In this document: positions 24,244 to 36,124 of the stretch, one piece after another
How positions within the stretch are numbered: position 1 is the first letter of the stretch
How the letters are laid out: each line of letters begins with the position of its first letter
Assembly (NCBI GenBank): GCA_003254905.1
Contig: QANU01047353.1
Coordinates: 294,986-358,985 of the forward strand
Length of the DNA stretch: 64,000 bases
Source: Nissolia schottii
Lineage: Eukaryota; Streptophyta; Magnoliopsida; Fabales; Fabaceae
Reading direction: 5' to 3'
Notes under the pieces: model-generated
What the model saw: only the letters and a program-made list of their open reading frames with translations
The model's database searches: none
Told to the model about the DNA's origin: nothing
Program-made: the position numbers and the translations under genes

Positions 24244-26794
24244 TATAGGATACAATTTTTGGAGTATAGCTTTTGTGCAATTCTCAATGGTATTAAGGAG
24301 TGATTGTCATGAGAATGTGAAGTTTGCATCATTTATGTGCTTTGTTAAGAGAACTCTTGTGTTAATTTTCTTGTTAGGAAGGGTCGGTGTCAGATAACCA
24401 TTTCTACATTGTGGAGGCTCCTATGCTGGTTTTGTAGGTTATCCTTTCTGAGAATTATAGAGGAACTTGGTTCTTGAGAACTTACTACGTTCTACATTTT
24501 TTGTTGTACCAAAAAAAGTTATAAGTTAAATACTAGTAAGAGGGTTGATGTAGTAGTAAAAATGCACTACAATCCCAAAAAAGAACTCAAGTTCAATTCT
24601 TGAAAACCACATAAGTAGGCTAAGTAGACTTAAATTAAAACAATATAGTATCACAAACATTTATTTTTTTGTTATATTCTTTATTTTTCATTTCATTCGA
24701 TTATTAATTACTCATTCTCACTCTCTTAAAACCTTGCAAACATACCCTTTAGACATTTAGCCTGCAGTGTCTTCTGGTATCAAAAAATTTACCCCATGTC
24801 ATTTCCCTCAGTCAAGTTATTTAAATTCATATTTTGAAATATTAGAAAAATATTTATTCTAAAAAAACAAAGTGAGATTTAATAATGCTATAAAACTCAA
24901 TTTAATATAATAAAATAAAAAAGTGCTTGTTTTGATATTCACCTTTTATGTTAAAAAACATTTACCCTTTCTTCACGATCACCAAGTTCTATGTGTGGTG
25001 CCTTTAGCCCTTAGCATAATTGGGACATCTATTATAATGTAGCACTCAGCTATGTCCTCAGCCCTATCAATAAATGAACACAGTTAGAGCCAAATTGAAA
25101 GTGACTACTAACTGCTACTCTCTCGGGCTTTGGGGTTGTGGGGTGGCTCATTTGAACCATTGATATTTGACAACAAACAATGGACCTCTTTCCGCTCTTA
25201 TGCAGAAAGTGACTTATCTATGGCAACGAATCCACTATGCATCTTTTAAGAGAAATTATTTTGTAGTGATTGAAAAGTCATGTCAAATATATTTTTGACT
25301 ATATACATTGTAATATTTTAATTTTGAGAGGATTTATTATTTAAGTTGAAATATCATTTTATGTATAATTAAAAATATATGTAACGCGATATTTTATTAT
25401 CACATATAAATTTGTCATATATATAATTTTCCCTCCATTTCCATGCTTCAAATATAGGAGTAAATTCTTAATATTTCTTTTCACATCAATCTAATCATAG
25501 AATATATTTAACATTATTTTAGTTTTAGCATATCAAATTTTGATATCAATTCAACCTGACCATCAAATACTAAATGAGAATTCTACTTGGCTCATATAAT
25601 TTTTAAATTAAATTAATCTAAAATTTTAAAATTTTAAGGCTAAATTAATGTTAAAGTCATTTTTATTGACCGAATAGATATCAAAATAAAAATGTTATAA
25701 CAAGTGATATCGATTTTTTTTCCAAATATTTTTTTGTTGAAGTTTTTTTTCTTCTAAATATTAAATTGATGTCAAAGTAAAAAAGTGTTAGGACCAAATT
25801 AATTATTTACTCTAAAATTAAAATAAAGTTTTCTACTTTTTTTTTTCTTTCAATTAATGTTGCATTTTTTTTATTTCAATTATGAATTTAAGTCCACAAA
25901 GCATGAGATGCTAAGGAGGTTATCAAGTAGTATTTTGTACAAAATGTCGTACTAAAAATGCTTTATTATTTTTTGAGAAAAACCTAATCCTTTGGTTTTG
26001 TTTTGTTAGATTGAAGGCTTTTTCTCTTTTGGGGTAATGAAATTCCAATTTGGCCATGTTTTTTGGTTTATATGTGTGACATGTATATATGCATTTACGT
26101 CAGTTTTATGTAACATTATTCTTGAGGCATTAAGGATGGTAATTGACATGGCGCTATCATATGTTTGGGGACATTGAAGTTTCACTTTCAAACTCTCGTA
26201 GTGTTTATTCTGCAATTCACCCTTTTACACTGTTATAGTATCTGAATCAAAATCAGGAATAATGGATCGATGATGACAAAATTCTATTGTTTCCCTTTCT
26301 CTGTGTCTTTATATATAGAAAACCTTTATTGGTTAATTAATTGGTAATATTTAGCTGTCTCTTTTTGTATTTTATTGCCTTAGGTAAAAGTAACACTTAG
26401 CTGTCTAATTCATTCTGTGTATATGTTCTATAATGATCATATCATATAGTAATAAAAGAAAATTCATATCATATTATATAGTATTTTTCTTTTTGATAAT
26501 TAGCACATATTATTAAATGTGTAAAATAATTTTGTGTCCAAAAAAAGAATTCACATTCGTGACATTCTCTTTTGGATAAGGAAAAATTCTTGCGTGTATA
26601 TAGTTAGTTATATTTTTGTACTTGCAGTCAACAATGAAATGTTATTTTACATAAAAGTGTAAGTAGTAAATTTTGTCCAAGTCCATGATTTAATAGTTGT
26701 TTTTGCACTTTATAAAACAAAAGGACTCATGTTTTAGTCATAAGATGGATAAAAGATTTTTCTATTATCTTAATAAAGAAAAAGTGGTGCATAA
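22905..26794. other. Gene-free AT-rich block
   Basis: No supported gene. It holds the (TA)n microsatellite at 24196. Degenerate repeat-like sequence at about 23225-23925 is rich in AATTGGAATT/AATTTGAATT. A SINE-like remnant near 24540-24640 has AAGTTCAATTCTTG as a B-box-like block. Short frames, including a 106-codon one containing YIYIYI from the microsatellite, are not genes. Confidence 0.5.
24196..24239. repeat. (TA)n microsatellite, about 22 units
   Basis: Uninterrupted TA dinucleotide run of about 44 bases in intergenic DNA. Confidence 0.97.
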
Positions 26795-27306
26795 AGGGAG
26801 TACATGGATAGGGTCAGGTTGATGACAAAAAAACACAGAACCTAATCAAATCTCTGTAGATTTAGTTGAGTCGGTGTTGTCAATTTTTTTGTCAAACTCA
26901 ACCCAACTATGAAGGGCTGAGTCAATTAGTCAGATTACTTGTTTTTTTTTATTTTTAAAAATAAAATAAAAATTCACAAATAGAATGAAAAAAAAGCCTA
27001 AAAAACAATTGTGTGTTTAAATGTGTTTAATGAGGTGCGGTTAGTGAAATCTTGTGAAATGAAAAGATAAAATCGGGTTGAATCTTTTAAAGTGTGTGTA
27101 TTTTTTCATTTATAAAATAAAATTAAAAAATAACTAATCAGGTTAGGTAGTTAGGTTCATTTTTAAAATTTGCAACCCAATCTAATTAGATGTTAGTTTA
27201 ATCAAATTTTATCCTAACTAACTTGATTAGTTAACTCAACTCAAAAATATATAATCAAGTCAAGTTTTTTAAATAGTCAAATTTACTAAGACTCATGTGC
27301 ACCCCT
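26795..27306. mobile_element. Degenerate hAT-like MITE, AGGGNG termini
   Basis: The left end AGGGAGTACATGGAT pairs with the reverse-complemented right end AGGGGTGCACATGAG. The flanking octamers GGTGCATA and AATACATA differ only by three G-to-A changes, compatible with a decayed 8-bp duplication. The interior is rich in AACTCAACCC/GGTTGAGT-type blocks and is non-coding. It resembles the elements at 8699 and 22185 in terminus type. Confidence 0.45.
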
Positions 27307-30119
27307 AATACATATCATAACAACTACTCCTCCCTCTCATAAATAAGAATCTAAGGTTCTACTTTTCTTCTCTCTTCCCTCTCTTACTTTAAAATGATAT
27401 TTTATTACTAATTGAGTAAGTATATTCGTGTTTTATGTGTATGTAAAGATTTCTCTTGGACACTAAGAACTAACAGTTGAAATGATATATCTCTTAATTT
27501 TATTAAGACATATATTATGTTAATCCAAAAATATAACTATCTTTAAAAATATTTTTTTTCCTTCTTGGACCTGTCACATTCTGGAATCAGGGAATGAAAA
27601 ATACTACTGGGCTATATACCTTTACCTGACCTCACTGACGAAGAAATTAATGGGTAATGACTGCTATGTCAATAACGTAAACATATAGAGGTCAAATTTC
27701 CGTTTTCAACTTTTCATAAATGTCTCATCATGTTCATGTTTTTACATTGAAAGATGATAATTCTATGTATCAGACCATCGGGTCAACGACGGATTCTTCA
27801 TCCCTTTAAATTTATAATATATATATATATAACAGTATAAAATAACTTATAACATGCTTAGATTTTATTACTTTCATCATATCTTATATATCATTTTTTA
27901 TCTAAAATTAGTTATTATTGATTAAATTAAGTTATATTCTTATTTATTATTAACTCTTTATTATTATATTAAGTGTATTATAACTTTTTATAATACTTAT
28001 TAAAAAATAATTTAGTCTAAATACTTGATATTATTTTTGAGCATGTGAAATCTAATTGATTTCGTAATATATTAGACGAGAGAGTAATTGAGAAGCTGTA
28101 AAACCATTTTTAAGGTCTAGTAACTGCTCCTATGTTTTGTCAGAAAAGGGTTTAAGACTCAAGTCTCATTCCTTATTTTAAGTTAATCCAAATATAATTA
28201 ATAAGTATAGTTGGCATGTAATATTACATATTTGAGTGTATAATGTATATTAATATTAGGTTAAATATAATAATAAATAATTAAACTTATGTTTTATATT
28301 TTCTTTAGTTCTATAGCATTTAAAATAGGAAAATATCATGATCTCCAAAAAAAAAAAGACAAATATTTTGGTAAGGGTTACGTACTAAATATGAAAATCC
28401 AAATTAAAGTTATTGATTTAAGCCATCTAGACTCAATTTAAGGATTTAATATCATGGATCTTGATCAAAGGATATGATGCATATCTCAGTTTACATGTAA
28501 GACTAATAACCCCATATTTCATGGATGATAATTGACAAGTTATCATGCATAAAGGCTCATCATAATAATAGGTAGCGTAACTGTTCTAACATAACACATG
28601 ATGAGGGCATGAAACATTTTAATGGTGGACCAAAAATCAAATTTTAAAGAGATATTTAAGACCCGCACATCTTAAAATAAAATAAATTTGTAATCATTAT
28701 TATTTATTCCTCTAATACACATATTATCTTGAGTCTCAAAATTACCTTAAGCGTACCTCTCCAAAAGAGTTACATCCACAACCCAGGACTTGCTTGAAAT
28801 ACGGCATATTTGATTCTGTAATCTTGAAAAATCCAAAATAATGCAACGAAACGAGTAAGATTTGTAAATGATTTTACGAAAAGAAAGAAAAAGATTTGGA
28901 TGAAGGAGCCGTGAACATGATAATTACCTAATTATGGCTAAGGAAGTTGGTAAGAAATGAGAGGGAACAAGAAAATAGGAAAAGGGCATAATGGTGTGGG
29001 GTGAAGTGGACACGTGGCGACAAGATAGGGCGGCAGAGGGAACTACATGTGATTTTTCACCTGACATCACAATCACTGTTTCAGAAACAACACCTCCATC
29101 GCCATAGCCATACTGCCATTGCGGTAATTATATTTTATTTCTCATGTTTTTATTAATATCATTCCATATTCTTGTATTTTTAGTATCATATGGATTCTTT
29201 TTTGTAGATTTATATTTCATATTCATATCCTATCATACTCTTACTTAAGAGGGTGTTCCTTATATATAATAACATAAAGAATTAAAAAATTAATGATACA
29301 ATTGTTAGTAAAAACTTGAAATAATATGAAAGAAAAAATTAACATGAGAAGATTATTATTTCTTTTTTATATGTCACTCCGTATTATTTTTTTTATAATT
29401 GTTATTATCTATACAATTAAATAATGGAGATTCCCATCATTAAAAAGAAAATAAAAAAGGATTTTTTTTAGTCTCCAATTTTTTTTGACATGTTATTCTT
29501 ATCTACTATCTCACATTACTAGTTGTTATTTAACCTACTTTATAATTAGTTTTTTTTTTGTATTTGTAATTGCTTTTGAAAAATTATTTTAAAAAAAACT
29601 CACATTCCATTAAAATTCTATCATCTACACTTTTATGTTAATTTTTTTTTCTTAATTTCACTGTCTATTTTTTTGAAGTTATCTTTGTTTAATATTTAAT
29701 AGACACTCCGTCTATAATGACACTAGTATTCTATAATAAACTACTTCCAATTAGAAAAAAATGTAAGAAGCAAGGCTTTTGTAATAAATAAAAATGCGAA
29801 ACTAAGCGCATGCAAAAATCTCATATATGAGAAAATTCACTCAAATGAAGGTTCATAGAAATTAAACTAAAAAAACAAAATATAAACCCTAAAATAATTA
29901 TTTGAAATGATGATAATGTTAATAAAATAGTAAGTAAGATCCCTCAAGTTTGAGATTTGAAAAAAGAAAAAAGAATTTATTCTATGTGAAGAAGAAGAAT
30001 TATAGTAGTCGATATCAGTAATAATGAAATTCATACACGACTGTAAGGATAAAAATATATAAAAAAACAGAGTAATAAACACTAAAGCAGAGTCCAGAGC
30101 AGAGAGAAGAAGAAGAAGC
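27307..30119. other. Gene-free spacer upstream of the Sec14-like gene
   Basis: AT-rich, with no supported gene. CTCCTCCCTCTCATAAATAAG near 27320 looks like one end of a Stowaway-type MITE, without a clear partner. A less AT-rich patch at 28960-29130 contains a G-box, ACACGTGGC (CACGTG at 29011-29016), about 1.1 kb before the likely 5' UTR of the Sec14-like gene. Confidence 0.5.
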
Positions 30120-30149
30120 ATTTTGATTGCATTCCATTACATTACGGTA

Positions 30150-30283
30150 CTCTCTCTCTCTCTCTCTCTCTCTGTCTTCATTCTCCATTTTCTTAGCTCC
30201 CTCAAGCCCCAAACAAAGGTATCACCTTTATTACTCTTCTCTCTCCTCTACTCTACTGCTTTGTTCATTCATTGTCTCCTTCC

Positions 30284-30317
<34 letters not shown>
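30150..30317 (+). repeat. Two (CT)n microsatellites in the Sec14-like gene's 5' leader
   Basis: (CT)n runs at 30150-30173 and 30287-30317, in the sense orientation, 240-410 bp before the start codon. Pyrimidine dinucleotide tracts in 5' UTRs and core promoters are common in plant genes. A short ATG frame (30321-30341, six residues then TAG) lies just after the second run and could be a uORF if this part is in the mature leader. Confidence 0.75.
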
Positions 30318-30319
<2 letters not shown>

Positions 30320-30556
30320 TATGGCCATTCTGTTACAATAGCCCTGCATTCCACAACCCTTCCCACTAACATTGTTTCCTTGGATTAACACTGTTGGTAC
30401 TCCTCCTCCTCCTACCGACCATGCCACAAATTTAATTATTTCATAAATGCTTCGCATTAACACTATTTTAACTGTTTCTGTCTGCTATTAAATGCGTTTC
30501 TTTTCTCTAATTTTTTGTTTTTCCTCATTTAGCAAATCTTTTGGCCTCAGATCAAA

Positions 30557-33500
30557 ATGTCAGGTATGCTAGTTTTTTTTTTTCTTTTTCAATTATTTTA
30601 ATTTTAATTTTGATTCAATGTCATCAAAATGTGTGTGTGTGTGTGTGTGGAAGGGTTTGAAGAAGGGATTGTTGTTGATGTTGAGGAGTGCGAAGAAGAG
30701 AGGAGGAGGTCGAGAATCGGGAACCTGAAGAAGAAGGCGATAAGCGCTTCTTGCAGATTCACGCACTCGCTGAAGAAGAGGAGAGGGAAAGGGAGGATAA
30801 TCGACTACGACAGGGTTCTTCCCATCGAGGACGTCAGAGATGAACAGGAGGAATCGGCCGTGCTGGAATTGAGGCGGAGGCTGGCGGAGGAGCGGTGCTC
30901 CTTGCCTCCAAAACTTGATGATTATCATGCATTGTTAAGGTATCCAATTTTTATTTTTTTTATTTTTAATTTTGATTTATTGTTAGGGTTACTTTTTTTG
31001 CTTCTACAACGACATTTGGTTATGATTTGTTATGCAAGAAAAAAAAATGGACTTTTACAACAATTACTTTATTTAATAATAATCATTTAGTTATATGAGT
31101 TACATGCATGTAAAAAATAAGGTAGTAGAATCAGCTATCTCTGTAGGTTCAAGGTTCGATATTTTTTGACTCCACCTAATCTCTCGCCCAATCAGAGTTG
31201 GCCCACAAGACTTGAACTTGATACATTGGTCATGTGGTTTGATATTGGTTTCTTCTAAATGAAATATTCTTGAGTCTTGTAGGTTCGAGTTGACAATTGA
31301 AGTAGGTGGACTCAACTTGAGGCAACCTCGATGAAGTTGCAGTCTAATAAACTTTAGATATTGGTTTGTCTAAACAAATCGAGATAGATTTATATTATTT
31401 ATTTATGCAAAAAATACTATTGTACTTAATGTTAAATCGTGATATTATTAGAATCTGATATAAAAAATTGTATACCTCATTTATTTATGTTGTTTGATTT
31501 TAATGTTGTTAGTTAATTTGTTTTGCTCTCTCAGTCAGTCTCTGATTCACTCCCTGTTGCGGTTTTTCATATGGGTGGTGGTGCGGTAGGTTTCTGAAAG
31601 CTAGGGACTTTGACATCGACAAAACAATTCAGATGTGGGAAGAGATGCTCGTTTGGAGAAAAGAATTTGGAACTGATACCATCCTCCAGGTAATGCTCAC
31701 AATTTATGAAGAATGTACAAGACCTTGTAAAGTTTCGAGGGATGCTTCAATGTGTGGAGGATTAATTACTTCTGTACCACAATTTCATTTTTTTTCCTTT
31801 TCCCGAGGTATGGGTTAAATATTTTTTGGGTTTTTGTTAAGGCCTATTAGGACACCTTCTAAAATATTTTATTCAAAAGTAAGTCTTTTAAGTGATTACA
31901 TATAAAATTATTTTAAAAAATAAACTTGTTTTCCATTTTTTAGTCCTGAACAGTGTCTTTAAAAAACATTTGTTCGCAAAATTCAATATTTTTAAACTGT
32001 CAGTTAAACTGAATCCTAACAGCATTTATTGCTAGAATCAACAATTAATGGATATTTGACTTGTAAATCAAGTGAAGTGTGGCAGCATTCATCATTTTCC
32101 CTAGGCACCATAGCAACTCCCTAATGCAAAAGTGGGAAGATAAATACTCATGAGTTTAATGTTGATGAACTTACACTGTCTCTGAATCCTATGTTGTAGA
32201 AGAGTTTGACCTATGAACTTACACTATCACTGAATCCTATATTGGTGGCAGTTAGAAAAGTTTGAACTCTAATGATTAAATGATTGTGCAAGTGTAGGAT
32301 ACACTTGATACATTTTTTAGTTGGCTAGGTCTAATGCCATGGTGTTTTTGAAGGATTTTGAATTCGAAGAGCTGGAAGAAGTATTGCAGAATTACCCTCA
32401 AGGGTATCATGGAGTTGACAAGGAAGGTAGGCCAGTTTACATTGAGAGGCCTGGGAAAGCTCATCCAAGCCGCTTGATGCGCATCACCACAATGGATCGA
32501 TATGTGAAGTACCATGTCCAGGAGTTTGAGAGGGCTCTGCAGGAGAAATTTCCAGCATGTTCAATTGCAGCAAAGAGGCGGATTTCTTCAACCACAACAA
32601 TATTGGATGTACAGGGCCTGGTATGTTACATTACACTCCGGAAGTTTCTCTGAAGTTGTGTGCCTCTTCGCTGAAATATGGTGTATTCTGCGGTCTTTAA
32701 CTTTTTGTATACTTTACAGATTATTCTGGTTTGACACAGCTGATTATTTATTTACCTTTACTTTAAGCATTGTATCAATTTATTAGGGGTGCTTCAGTCA
32801 CCTATTTCTCAAATTTAGGAGTTCCCTTGCTTTTAGTACTCTTTTTGCTGAAATTTTAACTGGCTCTTGACTATGTGTGTGATTCAGGGAATTAAAAATT
32901 TCTTGCCTACTGCTGCAAGTCTCTTAGCCACTCTAACAAAAATCGATAGCAGTTACTATCCTGAGGTTTTTTCCCCCCTGTACCTTCTCAAAGTAACTTG
33001 TTTCCTAGTTCTCTTCCTCTTTCTATAAAAACATTCTCCACATATATTTGCAGACATTGAACCGAATGTATATTGTCAATGCTGGTACTGGCTTCAAGAG
33101 GATGCTTTGGCCTGCTGCACAGAAGTTTCTCGATCCCAAAACTATTGCAAAGATACAGGTGAAGCATATAACGTTTATCTGGTAGTATTTTATGGCTTTT
33201 TTTTTTTTTTAAGTCCCTCTGATACTAGATTAGTTTATCAAATCTCCAGGTTTATGACTCCAAGTCTCTGTGTAAATTACTGGATGTCATTGACCCTAGG
33301 TATGCATCCGTGCCTTCATACTGCCTTATAATTTCTATTCGTTGTATGGATTAATTTGTAGTATGTAAATGCATCTACACAGTGAGTTGCCAGACTTTTT
33401 GGGTGGCTCGTGCACATGTCCTGGAGAAGGTGGATGTCTTAGGTCTAGCAAGGGTCCGTGGAATGATCCTGATATCATTAAGGTATTGGTTTTTCCCATC

Positions 33501-36124
33501 TCTTGTTTCTTTGTTCTTACTGTCTGCTGTTGGAAAAATCTGTGGCTTAGACTTATCTTGTTGAACTAGGCATTTGGGACACTGATGTAGATATATTGAT
33601 TTTAGGTGGTACATAAGGTGGAGGCAACATTTGTGAGACAAATCACACGAGTGTCCAATGAACAACAAAAATTTGACTCTTTCCAGAAACAGAAGGCAAG
33701 TCTCAAATCTTCTCGGCGGGTTGTTGTGGAATCAATTAGTCATTTAATTGAAGAAGCAATCTCAGAATTCTAATTTGATTATATGTTCATATTTGTTTCC
33801 TTGCTGAATTGGATTATCAGTCTTATTGTGTTCGAACTGGTAATCAGAGGGAAATATTAAAAGAAAGAACTTATTGAAGGAATTCCTGAACAAAGTGCTC
33901 AAGAACCCTAGAGCATGAATAGGAACTGTATGCAACTCTTGAGGAAGATTGAGAGCTCCTCAACACTCCAAAGATTTATCACAAATGATTAAACACCCTT
34001 ACCTAATCTCCTACTCTCCCTATTTATATTCACCCAACTCCCCTACCTAACTACCCAAAAGTCCCTCCCTTTCCAATACATTGTGTTACATTGGTTATTA
34101 CCCTTGGTTCCTAACATATTGGTAATGGGGTTAGACTTGTGCTAGTATTTCCAGTGGATGACCTGATTATTAGTATAAACAGTTATTACTAGGACTTAAC
34201 CTAATTATTAGTTTAACTTACTAGTATATATAGAAAGTACTAGGTTAGGATATTGTAACATTTTACATCCTATCAATGATATTTTAGCTTGTTATTGATA
34301 GCCATTTTGTTCTCTTTTCCTTCTTTACTCTTAACCTATAGTTCTTAGCAGAAATTTGTTACACTCATGCTTTTAACTTAACTTTTTTCATCTTCCAGGG
34401 GCGATGTGGTGATACCTCAACAGCAGAATCAGGGTCAGATATTGATGATTCTTTCTCGCCCATCAGACAAAGGAGCTTTACTTATCCTCTGTTAGCCCCA
34501 GTTCATGAAGAAGTGAGTTTCGAAACCTTTGAATCTGATTCATTTTAGATACCTTTTTTTGATCATACAAAGGCCGTCTCTTCTGCAGGTCAGAGTATCA
34601 AATAGCTTCTACAGTTGTGATGATAGCACTCCTACAGTTGAGGAGCTGCTCAAAAGTGATAAACTTCACCTTACTCAGGAACAGGCATTGCACAATGATG
34701 ATACGGGGAAAACTGTTTGTAGGGAAAACTGTGAAGGTACTCGTGAAGGTACTCTTAATTTAAAGTGTTCATTTTATACATGCTATACTATCTGTAAACA
34801 AAATACACATGCCTTGATTTATGGCATTTCGATGTGGAACCCAAGTTGCACATATGCCTTATTTTGTAACATTTGAATGTGGAAGCTGGGAACTCACACC
34901 ATGGCTATTATTATTCATGTTGGGTCCAACTGGTATCACTAGCAAGTATTTCAGTATTCTTCCGGGCCTTACAAACTGCACATTATTTTCAGGCACTTTA
35001 GTCAACAATCGGTTAGGCCCTGCCAAAGAAAAAGTGGATAAAACAAATTTCTTAAATGTGTCAAGAGTGTTAACATATTTCTTGGAAAGACTGGTTACAT
35101 TCTTCTGCAGTTTAAGATTTGAATTTCATACAACTCAGAATAATGTTCACCCATCTATCGCCATGGAACATGATACTGATAATGTTTCGGCAGCTGGCGA
35201 AGCTGTTTCTGAAAGGGATCATATCGTTCCATCTATACAACAACGCCTTCAGAGACTAGGGAAAGCAGTTGAGGAACTTAGTGATAAACCTGCTAGTATA
35301 CCTCTGGAAAAGGAGCAAATGCTGATGAATTCCCTGGATAGGATTAAATCTGTTGAGTTTGACCTTGACAAGACTAAGAGGGTATTCCTCTTATACTTAC
35401 TTCAGTCATCTACATCTTTTGATTTGTCTGAAAACATTATGTTTTATATGATCTGTGCCATTGACACAGGTACTACACGCTACGGTGATGAAGCAACTGG
35501 AGATCGCTGAGATGCTGGAGAACTTGCGGGTGTCAAAATGTCGTGTAAGTTGCTTGTTATGTATTTGAATATCTTCAAGCTATTAACTCTTCCTATGCCG
35601 TGCTTTATCCTCTCATGTTGGTAATCTTTACATAGCTGGTCTGGTCCTACCCTTGGAGAGGGTTGTTACTTGTTAGGCAAGCAATAGCTCAATGAAACTT
35701 AACTTGAATGATTTGATTGCCCTGATGTTAAGTCGTTATTTGACAAAATAAACCTTGTGATATGCTTGCTTGGAACACATGACATCAATCAGGTTGGAAA
35801 TTTGCATCTCCTACAAACTACTCAACCCTAGCCACTAACTTACACCTAATCACTTGCTTTTTCTCATCTGAAAATTTGACACGTATGACTACAGCAGTAT
35901 AAGCAAGAATAAATTACTTCCTTCTTCATCTTAACTAAGCTTGTCCCAATTGAAATAACTGAGTACATACGTTAACTATATTACAAATTGTTGAGAATTT
36001 CAATGGGAAAAAAACCCTTACAAGTACTGATTTATATCCAAAAAGAAAATCTGAAAAGTTTTTTTTTTTTTTTGGTTGATTAACAATGACTATTGTTTTG
36101 CAGCGAAGAAGGTTTTTCTGTTGA
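30557..36124 (+). CDS. Sec14-like phosphatidylinositol transfer protein (SFH type)
   Basis: CRAL-TRIO protein expected to exchange phosphatidylinositol and phosphatidylcholine and to present PI to kinases at membranes. Coding exons: 30557-30563, 30654-30939, 31590-31689, 32354-32620, 32888-32965, 33054-33158, 33250-33299, 33383-33482, 33606-33695, 34399-34512, 34589-34736, 34993-35381, 35470-35544, 36104-36124; 609 aa, all phases consistent. The N-terminus holds a basic helix region ([20 protein letters not shown]). The CRAL-TRIO N region ([20 protein letters not shown]) lies near residues 95-115. The Sec14 lipid-binding domain runs from about 132 to 330 ([56 protein letters not shown]). A Ser-rich linker follows ([16 protein letters not shown]), then a C-terminal helical, coiled-coil-like part, ending KCRRRRFFC, a polybasic tail suited to membrane contact. 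There is no nodulin-type (Nlj16) C-terminal domain. Intron 9 is GC-AG (AAG/GCAAGT at 33695) and hosts a solo LTR. Confidence 0.92.
30629..30652 (+). repeat. (GT)n tract abutting the 3' splice site of intron 1
   Basis: After ATG at 30629 the sequence runs (TG)n to about 30649, then GAAG before exon 2. The ATG is in frame with exon 2, so retention of intron 1 would give an alternative N-terminus beginning [13 protein letters not shown] in place of MSGFEEG. Confidence 0.85.
33829..34116 (-). mobile_element. Solo LTR (288 bp) inside intron 9 of the Sec14-like gene
   Basis: It begins TGTTCGAACTGG and ends TTCCTAACA (TG...CA). Perfect 5-bp direct repeats TATTG lie at 33824-33828 and 34117-34121, the target duplication of LTR retrotransposons. 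On the minus strand the LTR starts TGTTAGGAACCAAGGG and has a TATA box (GAATATAAATAGGG), so it is antisense to the host gene. No internal region is present; it probably arose by LTR-LTR recombination. The TGTTAG start suggests a copia-type LTR, which is inference. Confidence 0.82.
34122..34345 (+). repeat. Possible second LTR-like fragment in the same intron
   Basis: The text after the solo LTR has LTR-like texture, with a TATATATAG box near 34224 and TTGTAACATTTTACATCC downstream. No terminal dinucleotides or target duplication could be fixed, so it may simply be intron sequence. Confidence 0.25.

Noticed and set aside
24077..24397. 106-codon frame through the (TA)n repeat
   Set aside because: Its openness depends on the microsatellite (YIYIYI) and there is no family similarity.
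19761..30119. A hidden multi-exon gene in the 10 kb block
   Set aside because: I scanned for domain-like frames flanked by splice consensus and found none. All frames are short and AT-driven. A gene for a small peptide or non-coding RNA cannot be excluded.
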